A stretch of 64,000 nt of DNA, taken from assembly GCA_958295885.1 (NCBI GenBank), contig OY282380.1:372001-436000 (forward strand), in the 5' to 3' direction. Positions within the stretch are counted from its first letter, which is position 1. Each line of letters begins with the position of its first letter. A program made the translations under genes and the position numbers. Below the pieces are notes generated by a model. The model did no database searches. It was not told where the DNA came from and saw nothing but the letters and a program-made list of their open reading frames with translations. Of the stretch, positions 27,707 to 37,896 are shown piece after piece. This stretch comes from Arenicellales bacterium. Its GTDB lineage: Bacteria; Pseudomonadota; Gammaproteobacteria; Arenicellales; JAJDZL01.

Positions 27707-29608
27707 ATGAGCTCACTAAAAGAAGTATTTGATAGATCCATAAGGCATCCCAATGAATTTTGGGGTGAAATCGCTGAAGCTGTCCATTGGGACCGCAGAT
27801 GGGACAAAGTGCTAGATGACTCAGATGCGCCTTACTATCGCTGGTTCAGCGGTGCAAAAGTCAACACCTGCTTCAATGCACTGGATCTGCACGTGCAGGA
27901 AGGTCGTGGTGATCAGGACGCGATCATCTACGATTCAGCAATGACCGGAGAGGTTCGAAACATCAGTTACCAGGAACTGTTGGATGAAACCGCTCGACTT
28001 GCAGGAGCTCTTGCGAACTTAGGAGTTGAGAAAGGTTCGCGCGTTGTCATCTACATGCCGATGATCCCGCAGACGGTTGTTGCAATGCTTGCTGTTGCAC
28101 GATTGGGCGCAGTCCATTCTGTGGTGTTTGGTGGTTTTGCTTCGAACGAACTGGCGGTGCGCATTGACGATGCCAAACCGGCTGTCATCATCAGCGCTTC
28201 CTGTGGATTAGAACCCGGACGAACGATTGAATACAAGCCCTTGCTGGATAAAGCCATCGACCTCGCAACGCATAAACCTTTGGCTGCTGTAATCTATCAG
28301 CGACCGCAGGCGGAAGCTTCTATGCAAGCCGGGCGCGACCATGACTGGAACCAAATCATGGCAGACGCGTCGCCTGCGGACTGCGTTCCAGTCAACGCAA
28401 CCGACCCGCTTTATATTCTGTATACCTCTGGCACGACCGGCCAGCCAAAAGGGGTTGTTCGCGACAACGGCGGGCATGTCGTCGCACTGAAATGGTCGAT
28501 GAAACATATCTACGGCGTGGAACCGGGCGAGGTGTTTTGGGCCGCTTCAGATGTCGGTTGGGTGGTAGGGCATTCCTATATTGTGTATGCTCCGCTTTTT
28601 GCCGGAAACACCTCGATACTGTATGAAGGCAAACCGGTCGGCACCCCGGATCCCGGAGCGTTCTGGAGGGTGATGTCGCAGCACAAGGTGTCCACTCTGT
28701 TTACTGCTCCCACCGCCTTTCGAGCGATCAAGAAAGAAGATCCAGCGGGAGAATATCTGAAGAAATATGACCTGTCAAATTTCCGTACGCTGTTTCTGGC
28801 CGGAGAGCGCACCGACCCGGACACGCTGCACTGGGCCGATGCAATGCTGCAGGTGCCTGTCATCGATCACTGGTGGCAAACTGAAACGGGCTGGGCTATT
28901 TGCTCAAATTCAATCGGAATCGAACACCTTCCAGTGAAAGAAGGTTCTCCTACGAAACCGGTCCCCGGATGGAACCTGACCGTACTGGATGATCAGAATC
29001 GGAGTGTTCCGCGAGGTCAAATTGGTTCACTCGTGGTTGAGCTCCCATTGCCTCCCGGCAGTTTTCCAACCTTGTGGAATGCACGAGAAAGATTTTTTGA
29101 CACCTACCTGGCAGAATCTCCAGGTTACTATGAAACCGCGGATGCGGGATTCATAGACGAAGACGGTTACGTTTACGTCATGTCAAGAACGGACGATATC
29201 ATCAATGTCGCAGGACATCGACTGTCGACCGGTGCCATGGAAGAAGTTCTGACCTCTCACCCAGATGTCGCCGAATGTGCTGTTACGGGAATCAACGATT
29301 CATTGAAAGGGCAGCTGCCGCTTGGTTTTCTGGTGCTGAACGCGGGTTGCGAGCGAGCAGATAAGGAAATCGTAAGCGAATGCGTCCAGCTGGTTCGCTT
29401 GAAAATCGGACCTGTAGCGGCATTCAAGCAAGCGGTCGTCGTAAAACGACTCCCAAAGACGCGATCCGGAAAAATTCTACGTGGCACGATGCAGAAAATT
29501 GCTGATGCAGAAGAATGGAAGATGCCACCGACGATTGATGATCCCTTAATCTTGGATGAGATTACCGAATCCTTGCAGTCCATCGGCTACCCCAGAACAG
29601 CAGGATAG
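27707..29608 (+). CDS. prpE: Propionyl-CoA synthetase (propionate-CoA ligase)
   Basis: 633 residues, the length of PrpE. It activates propionate (and acetate) with ATP and CoA. The adenylate-forming motif is LYTSGTTGQPKGVVRDNGG, followed by AASDVGWVVGHSYIVYAPLF and WWQTETGWAI; the C-terminal catalytic lysine lies in KTRSGKILRGTM. The N-terminal SLKEVFDRSIRHPNEFWGE segment is typical of the ACS family. It is the first gene of a plus-strand operon with methylmalonyl-CoA mutase 38 bp downstream. The pathway context (carboxylase, epimerase, mutase) strongly supports propionate rather than acetate as the main substrate. Confidence 0.93.
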   Translation: MSSLKEVFDRSIRHPNEFWGEIAEAVHWDRRWDKVLDDSDAPYYRWFSGAKVNTCFNALDLHVQEGRGDQDAIIYDSAMTGEVRNISYQELLDETARLAGALANLGVEKGSRVVIYMPMIPQTVVAMLAVARLGAVHSVVFGGFASNELAVRIDDAKPAVIISASCGLEPGRTIEYKPLLDKAIDLATHKPLAAVIYQRPQAEASMQAGRDHDWNQIMADASPADCVPVNATDPLYILYTSGTTGQPKGVVRDNGGHVVALKWSMKHIYGVEPGEVFWAASDVGWVVGHSYIVYAPLFAGNTSILYEGKPVGTPDPGAFWRVMSQHKVSTLFTAPTAFRAIKKEDPAGEYLKKYDLSNFRTLFLAGERTDPDTLHWADAMLQVPVIDHWWQTETGWAICSNSIGIEHLPVKEGSPTKPVPGWNLTVLDDQNRSVPRGQIGSLVVELPLPPGSFPTLWNARERFFDTYLAESPGYYETADAGFIDEDGYVYVMSRTDDIINVAGHRLSTGAMEEVLTSHPDVAECAVTGINDSLKGQLPLGFLVLNAGCERADKEIVSECVQLVRLKIGPVAAFKQAVVVKRLPKTRSGKILRGTMQKIADAEEWKMPPTIDDPLILDEITESLQSIGYPRTAG

Positions 29609-29646
29609 TCTGTTCCTGCCGTCAAAGCAGTTGATCAAATAAATCG

Positions 29647-31806
29647 ATGAATTTTAAGAAACATTCGATTCATGACTGGCAGGAACTTGCCCAAAAGGAG
29701 CTGAAGACTCGGCCGCTTGACGAATTGCATTGGCCAACTCTCGAAGGAATTGATGTCAAGCCCGTTTACACTGCCGATGATCTGACTGATCTCGATCACC
29801 TGTTCAGTCTGCCGGGGCTGCCGCCATTTTTACGCGGTCCGAGAGCGACCATGTATTCCGGACGGCCCTGGACACTGCGTCAGTACTCTGGATTTTCAAC
29901 TGCAGAAGAATCCAATCAGTTTTATCGAGACAACTTAAAAGCCGGTCAGACCGGACTGTCAGTTGCGTTTGATCTTCCGACCCATCGCGGTTACGATTCG
30001 GACCATCCGCGCGTGATCGGAGATGTCGGCAAAGCAGGAGTGGCGATTGATAGTGTTGAAGACATGAAAATCCTGTTTCATGAAATTCCGTTGGATGAAA
30101 TTTCGGTGTCGATGACGATGAACGGCGCGGTACTGCCGGTCCTAGCGATGTTCATTGTTGCCGGTGAAGAACAGGGCGTAGCCGCATCCGCTCTTTCCGG
30201 AACGCTGCAGAATGACATTCTAAAGGAATTCATGGTCCGCAACACCTACATTTATCCGCCCCGACCATCCATGCGGATTGTTGCTGACATCATTCAATAC
30301 ACGGCTAAGAAAATTCCCCGGTTCAATCCGATCTCAATTTCGGGTTACCACATGCAGGAAGCTGGCGCGAACTGCGTTCAGGAACTCGCTTACACCATCG
30401 CCGACGGGATTGAATATGTCAGAGCAGCGCTGTCCACGGGAATGGAAGTAGACGATTTTGCACCGCGGCTGTCGTTTTTCTTCTGTATTGGCATGAATCT
30501 GTTCATGGAAGTTGCGAAGCTGCGGGCGGCTCGCTATTTGTGGGCCGACCGAATGAACAGTTTGTTCAGCCCTAAAAAACCAGCATCAATGATGCTAAGA
30601 ACTCACTGCCAAACCTCCGGAGTGAGCCTGACCAGCCAATCTCCCTACAACAACATCATTCGAACGACGATGGAAGCCTTGGCTGCGATTTTAGGCGGTA
30701 CGCAGTCACTGCATACGAACTCATTTGATGAAGCGCTGGCTCTGCCGACCGAGTTTTCTGCAAAAATTGCACGAAACACTCAGCTGATTCTGCGCGAGGA
30801 AGCCGGCCTGACCAACGTCGTCGATCCGCTCGCAGGTTCCTACTACGTCGAGCATCTTACGGCTTCGCTGATCCGAGAGGCCGGAAAATTAATCGACGAG
30901 GTTGAAGCGATGGGTGGCATGACCGTCGCAGTCGAGGCTGGGCTGCCCAAGAGTCGAATCGAAACTACAGCCGCGAAACGTCAGGCAAAAACCGACATCG
31001 GCGAAGAAGTCATCGTCGGAGTCAACCAATTCATGGATGAAGCGGATGAAAACATTGATCTGCTGGAAGTCGACAACCGCGTGGTTCGCGAGAAGCAGAT
31101 CCGCCGCCTAAGTCAAGTTCGTTCCGATCGGGATGAACATCACTGTAGCGCTGCGCTGAAACGACTCAGGGGCTGCGCGTCCAGCGGTGACTGGGGACTG
31201 CTTCAGCATGCCATCGAAGCGGCCCGGGCCCGCGCAACCGTCGGTGAAATTACCGACGCGCTTCGTCAGGATTTCGGACAGTATCGTGATACTCCAAAGG
31301 CGATCAGCGGGGTTTATCGAAAAGAAATCAGCAGCAGTGAAGAAATTGACACAGTGCGCAGCCAAGTGGTGCAATTCTTCGAGCAGCATCGGCGGCGTCC
31401 CCGCGCACTGATCGCAAAAGTAGGGCAGGACGGGCACGACCGCGGTGCGAAAGTCATCGCAACGGCATATGCTGATTTTGGCTTCGAGGTTGACATCGGG
31501 CCGCTGTTTCAGACTCCAGCAGAGATCGTGCGACAGGCAGTGGACAACGATGTCCATCTAATCGGAATCTCAACTCAGGCAGGAGGACACAAGACCCTCG
31601 TTCCACAGGTCATTGAAGGCCTGAAAGCCGAAAAGGCAGATCAGACCGTCGTAATCTGTGGTGGAGTCATTCCACCGAGAGACGTTGATTTTCTGCTCTC
31701 TCGGGGAGTGGCTGCGGTATACGGACCGGGAACGCGAATTCTGGATACGATTCCCGAAGTCCTGACCATGATTGAAAACAGCCTCGATGAATCGCTGATC
31801 AGCTGA
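29647..31806 (+). CDS. Methylmalonyl-CoA mutase
   Basis: 719 residues, the single-chain (homodimeric or large-subunit) form. It interconverts (R)-methylmalonyl-CoA and succinyl-CoA using adenosylcobalamin. The substrate barrel has [20 protein letters not shown] and [18 protein letters not shown]; the C-terminal B12 domain carries the cobalt-ligand motif in [15 protein letters not shown] (near residue 596). So the cell needs B12 for this step. No MeaB/ArgK-type GTPase chaperone gene is in the operon. The operon order mutase, carboxylase beta, carboxylase alpha, epimerase forms a complete propionyl-CoA to succinyl-CoA route. Confidence 0.96.
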   Translation: MNFKKHSIHDWQELAQKELKTRPLDELHWPTLEGIDVKPVYTADDLTDLDHLFSLPGLPPFLRGPRATMYSGRPWTLRQYSGFSTAEESNQFYRDNLKAGQTGLSVAFDLPTHRGYDSDHPRVIGDVGKAGVAIDSVEDMKILFHEIPLDEISVSMTMNGAVLPVLAMFIVAGEEQGVAASALSGTLQNDILKEFMVRNTYIYPPRPSMRIVADIIQYTAKKIPRFNPISISGYHMQEAGANCVQELAYTIADGIEYVRAALSTGMEVDDFAPRLSFFFCIGMNLFMEVAKLRAARYLWADRMNSLFSPKKPASMMLRTHCQTSGVSLTSQSPYNNIIRTTMEALAAILGGTQSLHTNSFDEALALPTEFSAKIARNTQLILREEAGLTNVVDPLAGSYYVEHLTASLIREAGKLIDEVEAMGGMTVAVEAGLPKSRIETTAAKRQAKTDIGEEVIVGVNQFMDEADENIDLLEVDNRVVREKQIRRLSQVRSDRDEHHCSAALKRLRGCASSGDWGLLQHAIEAARARATVGEITDALRQDFGQYRDTPKAISGVYRKEISSSEEIDTVRSQVVQFFEQHRRRPRALIAKVGQDGHDRGAKVIATAYADFGFEVDIGPLFQTPAEIVRQAVDNDVHLIGISTQAGGHKTLVPQVIEGLKAEKADQTVVICGGVIPPRDVDFLLSRGVAAVYGPGTRILDTIPEVLTMIENSLDESLIS

Positions 31807-31815
31807 ACAGAATCC

Positions 31816-33348
31816 ATGCAAGACATAATCAACCGACTGGATAAGAAACGAGCCGCAGCGCGTTTGGGAGGTGGAACTGAACGCATCGCCCGACAGCATC
31901 TAAAAGGACGCCTTACCGCGCGTGAACGCGTTGACCTTCTGATGGACAAAGACAGTTTCGAAGAATGGGACATGTTCGTTGAACATCGGTGCGTCGACTT
32001 TGGAATGGACAAGAATAAAACTCCGGGAGATGGAGTCGTCACAGGCTATGGAACCATCCATGGTCGCCTGTGCTTTGTATTCAGCCAGGACTTTACAGTC
32101 TATGGCGGATCTTTGTCAGAAGCACACGCCGAAAAAATCGGGAAAGTGATGGACCAGGCAATCAAAGTCGGAGCGCCTGTGATCGGTATCAACGATTCTG
32201 GAGGCGCACGCATCCAAGAAGGTGTGGCATCCTTAGGCGGCTATGCGGATATCTTTCAAAGAAACGTGATGGCGTCAGGCGTGATTCCTCAAATTTCTCT
32301 GATCATGGGACCCTGTGCCGGCGGCGCGGTGTATTCTCCAGCGATCACAGATTTCATATTTATGGTCCGCGACAGTTCCTACATGTTCGTGACGGGGCCC
32401 GACGTAACGCGCACCGTCACACACGAAGACGTATCAGCCGAACAGCTCGGAGGCGCTTCAACTCATTCAGAACAGTCTGGCGTAGCAGACGGCGCTTTCG
32501 AGAACGATATCGAAGCCTGCCTGATGCTACGGCACTTTTTCGATTATCTGCCGGTCAGCAATAAGAGTCCGATACCGGTTCGGACGACTCACGACACGCG
32601 CTATAGAGCTGAACCTTCTTTGGACACCTTGGTTCCAGATGATCCCAATTTGCCTTACGATATCAAAGAACTGATTCTGAAAGTCGTAGACGAGGAAGAT
32701 TTCTTCGAGTTAAAGCCCGGTCACGCAGCCAACATCGTGATTGGATTTGCGCGAATGGAAGGTTCAACCATTGGCATCGTAGCCAATCAGCCGATGGTGC
32801 TAGCGGGCTGTCTCGACATTCATTCATCACTGAAGGCCGCGCGTTTCGTGCGCTTTTGCGATTCATTCAACATCCCGATTCTGACATTTGTAGACGTGCC
32901 CGGGTTCATGCCGGGCACAGCACAGGAACACGGCGGCATCATCAAACACGGTGCGAAACTGCTTTATGCCTACGCCGAGGCAACAGTCCCCAAAGTCACG
33001 ATCATCACGCGCAAAGCCTACGGCGGCGCCTACGACGTGATGAGTTCAAAGCATTTGCGGGGGGATGTCAACCTTGCCTGGCCAAGCGCAGAAATTGCAG
33101 TGATGGGGCCCAAAGGTGCGGTTGAGATCATCTTTCGTTCAGAACTTGGAGATGAACAGAAAATCGCAGCTCGAACTGATGAATACCGAGCCAAGTTCGC
33201 AAATCCTTTCGTAGCAGCAGGCCGCGGTTTCATCGATGACATCATCATGCCACACAATAGCCGCGAGCGCATCTGTCGCGCTCTTCAGATGCTGCGCCAT
33301 AAAAAACTGGAAAATCCGTGGCGAAAACACGGCAATATTCCACTGTAG
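31816..33348 (+). CDS. pccB: Propionyl-CoA carboxylase beta subunit
   Basis: 510 residues, the biotin-dependent carboxyltransferase. It moves carboxyl from biotin onto propionyl-CoA, giving (S)-methylmalonyl-CoA. Typical segments: [77 protein letters not shown], and [20 protein letters not shown] with the [12 protein letters not shown] loop near the C-terminus. The Asp in the second acyl-binding helix is in the position that favours propionyl- over acetyl-CoA, although I judge this from overall likeness. It lies 9 bp after the mutase and 15 bp before pccA. Confidence 0.95.
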   Translation: MQDIINRLDKKRAAARLGGGTERIARQHLKGRLTARERVDLLMDKDSFEEWDMFVEHRCVDFGMDKNKTPGDGVVTGYGTIHGRLCFVFSQDFTVYGGSLSEAHAEKIGKVMDQAIKVGAPVIGINDSGGARIQEGVASLGGYADIFQRNVMASGVIPQISLIMGPCAGGAVYSPAITDFIFMVRDSSYMFVTGPDVTRTVTHEDVSAEQLGGASTHSEQSGVADGAFENDIEACLMLRHFFDYLPVSNKSPIPVRTTHDTRYRAEPSLDTLVPDDPNLPYDIKELILKVVDEEDFFELKPGHAANIVIGFARMEGSTIGIVANQPMVLAGCLDIHSSLKAARFVRFCDSFNIPILTFVDVPGFMPGTAQEHGGIIKHGAKLLYAYAEATVPKVTIITRKAYGGAYDVMSSKHLRGDVNLAWPSAEIAVMGPKGAVEIIFRSELGDEQKIAARTDEYRAKFANPFVAAGRGFIDDIIMPHNSRERICRALQMLRHKKLENPWRKHGNIPL

Positions 33349-33363
33349 CTGGGCTTCATTTCA

Positions 33364-35364
33364 ATGTTTGACAAAATTCTGATCGCAAATCGGGGTGAGA
33401 TCGCGTGCCGTGTGATGAAAACTGCAAAACGTCTTGGCTTGAAAACCGTTGCCGTATTTTCAGAAGCCGATCGAAAATCCCTACATGTAGAAATGGCGGA
33501 TGAGGCGGTTCATATCGGTCCGGCTCCTGCCAATGAGAGCTACCTGAACATGAAGGCCATAGTTGACGCCTGCGAACAGACTGACGCGCAGGCTGTGCAT
33601 CCCGGTTACGGCTTTCTCTCCGAAGATACCCAATTTGCTGAACTGCTCAGTCGGAACGACATCGTTTTCATCGGTCCAAATGCGGCTGCGATCAAGGCAA
33701 TGGGAGACAAGATCACTTCCAAGAAAATCGCCAGAAATGCCGGAGTCAGCGTAATTCCCGGCTTCGAAGATGTGATTGAAAGCCCTGATCACGCGGTGGA
33801 ACTGGCACGGCGGATCGGCTATCCAGTCATGTTGAAACCAACTGCCGCAGGTGGTGGAAAAGGAATGCGTCTCGCCTACGATGATCAACAGTGTCGGGAA
33901 GGATTTGTTCGCTCAGCCAGCGAAGCGCTGACTTATTTTGGAGATGATCGCGTCTTTGTAGAAAAATTCATTGAACGGCCTAGGCACATCGAAATACAGG
34001 TTCTCGCAGACGGGAATGGAAATGTTATTCATCTTGGGGAACGGGAATGCTCTCTGCAAAGAAGGCACCAAAAGGTGATTGAAGAAGCGCCATCGCCGTT
34101 TTTGACGGCTGAATCGCGAGCTGAAATTGCCAATCAGGCGGTGACCCTGGCGAAGGCCGTGAATTATGTGTCTGCCGGAACTGTCGAGTTTGTCGTTGAC
34201 CCAGATCAGAACTTTTATTTTCTAGAAATGAACACGCGTCTGCAGGTCGAACATCCCATTACCGAATACGTCACCGGCATTGATCTCGTGGAATGCATGA
34301 TTCGAATCGCAGCGAATGAATCTCTGCCCTTTTCGCAATCCGAAATCACAGCGTTCGGTTGGGCTGTGGAAGCTCGCATTTACGCAGAAGATGCGTCTCG
34401 AAATTTTCTGCCGTCAACCGGGCGGTTGATTCGATGCCGCGCACCTGAAGAATCCAAATATGTTCGAGTGGATACCGGTGTCTATGAAGGTGGTGAAGTC
34501 TCAATCTACTACGATCCGATGATTGCAAAATTGATTGTTCACGGTGAATCTCGCATACAGGCTTATGATCGGCTGCAGCTCGCACTTAGCGAATATTTCA
34601 TTTCCGGAGTCACAAACAATATTCCGTTTTTACAGAACCTAATCCGGCGCAAGGCGGTTCGCAGCGGCCAGATCAACACCGGCTATATCGAAAAGAAATA
34701 CCCAAATGGTTATGATCATGAAACCGCTGGCAACAATCGGATTCAAATCCCAGTCATGATTGCACTGATCATGCACTATTCCATTGAGCGTCAAGCTGCT
34801 AGTTTGGGTGGACAGCTCAACGCCAGAAATTGGACGGTCTCTACCAATTGGGCCGTTGTGAGGGACAGTGACCGATATGATCTGTCAATACGACAGCGCC
34901 CAAACGGTCATCAGGTGACTTGGGTAGATGGTGAAATCTTCTTTATCAAGCATGAGTGGAAACCAGGACAAACACGATTTTACTTTCGCCTGAATGAAAA
35001 ACAGCTCTGTGTGCAAGTCAGGCGAAACGGAATTAACTATCGAATAGATCATTTCGGCCATCGGTCTGAATTCAGAGTTTTGACTCCTCTTGCAGCGGAT
35101 TACAATCAGCACATGCTGGTCAAGCAGACTTCTCAGGCCTCGCCATTTTTGAAGTCACCGATGCCAGGATTACTGGTTGAATTGAACGTGACTGAACAGC
35201 AAGAAGTAAAAACGGGTGAAACGATTGCAGTGGTTGAAGCGATGAAAATGCAAAATGCGCTGACCGCGGAACGCGGCGCAACCGTAAAATCGATTTGTGC
35301 CGAAGTCGGAGACAGTCTTGCTAAAGATCAGCCCATTATTGAATTTGAGTCAATTCGAGAATGA
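33364..35364 (+). CDS. pccA: Propionyl-CoA carboxylase alpha subunit (biotin carboxylase + biotin carrier)
   Basis: 666 residues. An N-terminal biotin carboxylase (about 1-445) has FDKILIANRGEIACRVMKTA, ATP-grasp glycine loop AAGGGKGMRLAYDD, and EMNTRLQVEHPITEYVTGID. A linker (about 450-590) of the BT type joins it to the C-terminal biotinyl domain, where the modified lysine is in VVEAMKMQNALTAE (about residue 627). It carboxylates its biotin with bicarbonate and ATP. The subunit pairs with PccB. The stop overlaps the start of the epimerase gene by 4 bp (ATGA), showing tight coupling. Confidence 0.95.
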   Translation: MFDKILIANRGEIACRVMKTAKRLGLKTVAVFSEADRKSLHVEMADEAVHIGPAPANESYLNMKAIVDACEQTDAQAVHPGYGFLSEDTQFAELLSRNDIVFIGPNAAAIKAMGDKITSKKIARNAGVSVIPGFEDVIESPDHAVELARRIGYPVMLKPTAAGGGKGMRLAYDDQQCREGFVRSASEALTYFGDDRVFVEKFIERPRHIEIQVLADGNGNVIHLGERECSLQRRHQKVIEEAPSPFLTAESRAEIANQAVTLAKAVNYVSAGTVEFVVDPDQNFYFLEMNTRLQVEHPITEYVTGIDLVECMIRIAANESLPFSQSEITAFGWAVEARIYAEDASRNFLPSTGRLIRCRAPEESKYVRVDTGVYEGGEVSIYYDPMIAKLIVHGESRIQAYDRLQLALSEYFISGVTNNIPFLQNLIRRKAVRSGQINTGYIEKKYPNGYDHETAGNNRIQIPVMIALIMHYSIERQAASLGGQLNARNWTVSTNWAVVRDSDRYDLSIRQRPNGHQVTWVDGEIFFIKHEWKPGQTRFYFRLNEKQLCVQVRRNGINYRIDHFGHRSEFRVLTPLAADYNQHMLVKQTSQASPFLKSPMPGLLVELNVTEQQEVKTGETIAVVEAMKMQNALTAERGATVKSICAEVGDSLAKDQPIIEFESIRE

Positions 35365-35765
35365 TCGGCAAATTAAACCACGTCGCCATTGCGGTGCCGA
35401 ATCTGACTCAGGCCAGTGAACTGTATCGAACGGTTCTCGGTGCAGATGTTTCCGACCCGGTTCGGTTGCCGGACCATGGAGTGACCACTGTTTTTGTTCA
35501 TCTTCCGAACACGAAAATTGAGTTGCTTCAACCCTTGGGAACAAATTCACCCATTGAAAAATTCTTGGAAAGAAATCGTTCCGGAGGAGTCCATCACATC
35601 TGCTACGAAGTTGAAGACATTCACTCGGCGAAAGATGAACTTTTGGCTCATGGAATGCGAATACTGGGAAGCACCGAACCGATGACTGGAGCGCACGGCA
35701 AGCCTGTACTGTTTTTGCATCCTAAAGATTTTGCGGGCACTTTGATTGAAATTGAGCAGGTTTGA
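35361..35765 (+). CDS. mce: Methylmalonyl-CoA epimerase
   Basis: 134 residues, normal for this small vicinal-oxygen-chelate enzyme. It converts (S)- to (R)-methylmalonyl-CoA, linking the carboxylase to the mutase. Metal ligands are recognisable: His in LNHVAIAVPNL, His in GGVHHICYEVEDI, and Glu near the C-terminus in GTLIEIEQ; the PKDFAGTL motif is characteristic. It is the last gene of the operon. Immediately downstream a 6-bp hairpin with an AAAA loop (35784-35799) might end the transcript, but it lacks a T run. The decayed urease cluster starts about 50 bp further. Confidence 0.95.
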   Translation: MIGKLNHVAIAVPNLTQASELYRTVLGADVSDPVRLPDHGVTTVFVHLPNTKIELLQPLGTNSPIEKFLERNRSGGVHHICYEVEDIHSAKDELLAHGMRILGSTEPMTGAHGKPVLFLHPKDFAGTLIEIEQV

Positions 35766-35817
35766 ACAAACCTTTCAGACCTGATCGGAAAAATCCGATG
35801 CAAGTCAATCCCTTGCT

Positions 35818-36530
35818 TTGATCGCCGAATTGGCAAGTCAATTTACGTTTGAAGTTCATTCAATGAGATTCGAAATCGACATTGTCAGAGCGAGCTCATT
35901 CGGGGCCCCTGCGCGTACAGCGTCCGTTTTACGCCGAATCCGACCGCATTTGCCATGTATACATTCCTCACCCACCAGGCGGGATCTGTTAGTAGAGATG
36001 CCCTAAAATTGGATATTGCAGTCGAAGAACGAGCATGGGGACTGATCACCGCTCCAGACGCTATAAAGATTTATCGCAACAACCGCAAACAGGCTCGACA
36101 GCGCACTCCTTATTCAGGTGAAAAGTCGAGGAACTGCGGAATCAGGTGTTTCCCATGCTATTTTTTGTTCCATAAAATCCGGCAGGCGGCATCTAAAATG
36201 ACACTCACACCACTTGGCTATTTTGCTCATTATCAAACAAATTCGGATATTTCCCACTGACTTGCTTAGCGTGGGATGCACCTGACTGCGGAATGGCTGT
36301 CACAAGAATCCATCTTTTATAATGACACAATGGCAGATACTCAGGTACGTGCAGATGTCGCATCTGATGCCAAATTCATCGGTTGGGAAATCACTGGTCC
36401 TGGCAAGCGGTCAGAATCTCAGAAAATGTAATATCAGAAACCGATTCTAAATTTGGAAAGATGGGATTCCAGTCGTTCTTGAACGAGCTCGTTATGTAAC
36501 TGGACATCCTGTTTTAGGAGCCACCTATGG
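35818..36530 (+). pseudogene. ureD: ureD (urease accessory protein) remnant, interrupted by a 142-bp element
   Basis: UreD blocks appear in successive frames. [20 protein letters not shown], then IPHPPGGIC, at about 35899-35986 ends in two stops; SRDALKLDIAVEERAWGLIT and APDAIKIYRNNRKQARQ follow in another frame to about 36090. After the inserted element come TAEWLSQESIFYND, DVASDAKFIGWEI (to about 36400) and GHPVLGAT (about 36505). UreD helps load nickel into urease. There are several frameshifts and stops, and the C-terminal end is fused to a 5'-truncated ureA, so the gene is dead. Removing the element and one copy of its target duplication rejoins the two sides as one UreD-like stretch, apart from a 1-base shift just before it. 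Confidence 0.8.
36143..36284 (+). mobile_element. 142-bp inverted-repeat element (family A), copy 1, inside ureD
   Basis: It begins CAGGTGTTTCCCATGCT and ends with the near-complement AGCGTGGGATGCACCTG (15 of 17 positions paired). The 10 bases ACTGCGGAAT flank it on both sides (36133-36142 and 36285-36294), a target-site duplication. A second copy of the same length lies at 60296-60437 in reverse orientation, with the interior about 90% alike by eye. There is no coding capacity: it is a MITE-like non-autonomous transposon. The parental transposase is not identified. Confidence 0.9.
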
Positions 36531-36790
36531 TTTGCGCGGCTTTGCTGGCGAAACGACGCAAAGCCCGCGGACTTAAGCTGAATTGCCCCGAAGTCGTTGC
36601 GTACATCTCCGCTGAAATCATGGAAGGCGCCCGCGAAAGTCGAACAGTTGCGGACCTGATGCATTTTGGTACGACCTTGCTGACTCGAGCCGGCGTATTG
36701 GACGGCGTGCCCGAGATGCTCCATGACATTCAGGTCGAAGCAACATTTCCCGATGGAACAAATTTGGTCACCGGCCTTGGCCACTGCATG
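36527..36790 (+). pseudogene. ureA: Urease gamma subunit (ureA) remnant, 5' truncated
   Basis: The reading frame from about 36527 matches UreA from roughly residue 17 to near its end: [57 protein letters not shown] and [16 protein letters not shown]. UreA is the smallest structural subunit of nickel urease. The first part is missing and is replaced by the tail of the ureD remnant, indicating a deletion joining the two genes. An ATG at 36527 could still express a truncated chain, but with ureB and ureC absent no enzyme could form. Confidence 0.85.
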
Positions 36791-36847
36791 AAAAGCAATA
36801 CAGTCGATTGTTTCGATCGTAAATATATCTAAATCAAAGACATAATG

Positions 36848-37465
36848 ATGAGCAAAATCTACACTCTGCGAATTGGTATCGGCGGTCCAATGAGGTCATG
36901 AAAAACCGCGCTTGTCGATTCTCTCTGCAAAAGAATGCGAGAGCAGTACCAAATTGCTGTGGTAACGAATGACATTTACACCAAAGATTACGCACAATTT
37001 TCAGTACGTAATCGAAGTCTTTCAGAAGAACGAATCATGGGAGTCGAAGCCGGCGGGTGTCCACATACAGCCATTTGGGAAGATGCGTCGATGAATTTGA
37101 CGGCAATCGATCAGCTCAAACGAAATCTTGAGAAACTGGACATCATCATTATTGAAAGCGGTAGTGATAACTTAGGTGCGACCTTCAGCCCAGAATTGTG
37201 CGATTTGACGCTCTATGTGATCGATGTATCCGCCGGCAACAATTTTCCGCGCAAAGGTGAAACGGGAATCACGCGCTCCGACTTGCTTACCATCAATCAA
37301 ATTGATTTGGCGCCTTTCGTCGGCGCATCGTTAGAAGTGATGGAAAATGACTCCCGCAAAATGCGCGGTGAACGCCCCTGTGTGTTTTCCAATTTGAAAA
37401 CGGGGACAGGTGTGGATGAAATCATCCGGTTTATTGAACACGAAGAAATGCTGAGTGCGAATTAG
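36848..37465 (+). pseudogene. ureG: Urease accessory GTPase (ureG) remnant with a stop in the P-loop
   Basis: From ATG 36848 the frame reads MSKIYTLRIGIGGPMRS, then TGA (36899-36901), then KTALVDSLC. In UreG this place is GPVGSGKT, so the nucleotide-binding loop is destroyed by the stop and by Arg for Gly. Beyond it the frame is open to 37465 and almost fully conserved: [96 protein letters not shown]. An ATG at 36935 could give a 176-residue protein without P-loop. Such good conservation means inactivation is recent. Between ureA and ureG only about 60 bp remain where ureB, ureC, ureE and ureF normally lie. Confidence 0.9.
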
Positions 37466-37896
37466 AAGAACTGTTATCTTTTTTCTCAAAATGCAGTATG
37501 TCGCGACGGCTGGTCCGAACGCAGAGACGGGACATGGAAATGTAGAGTCTTCCATTTGCAAACAGCATTGCTGGGACCCTAAGTACGGCAAATTTGATGT
37601 TGTGAGTTCGCGAGATTCCAGCACCAAATATGTAAGCGTACTGGTGAGATACAGCAAGAATCAGCAGAAACAGCGACAGAAGGACGACAGATACATCGGC
37701 ACCTGACTCATTGATGGTTTCCTCCGAATCATAAACATAAAGTAATCTGGCAAACGGTGGAATAAGTTTGCGCTAATCAGAATGGAGAGGAATTACAGAG
37801 TGAGTCGGCAGCTGGAATTTTGTCTAAAAATGAGTTGATCAATCAGCCGATGAAGTCATTTGAATCCAGCATTGATTCGTACCTCAAACTCAGTTT
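37466..37896. other. Intergenic after ureG
   Basis: Short open frames on both strands show no recognisable protein. It may be further eroded urease-locus sequence. Confidence 0.5.

Noticed and set aside
35784..35799. 6-bp hairpin after the epimerase gene as a terminator
   Set aside because: The stem is short and no T run follows; it was mentioned with the gene but not listed separately.
36899..36901. In-frame TGA in ureG as possible recoding (selenocysteine or Trp)
   Set aside because: The TGA replaces the invariant Gly of the P-loop, neighbouring Gly is also changed, and the rest of the urease operon is destroyed; intact genes in the window use TGA as stop (for example trpC).
37331..37706. 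Overlapping frames after ureG as a hupE/ureJ nickel-permease remnant
   Set aside because: Hydrophobic stretches exist but no conserved HupE/UreJ motif could be read.
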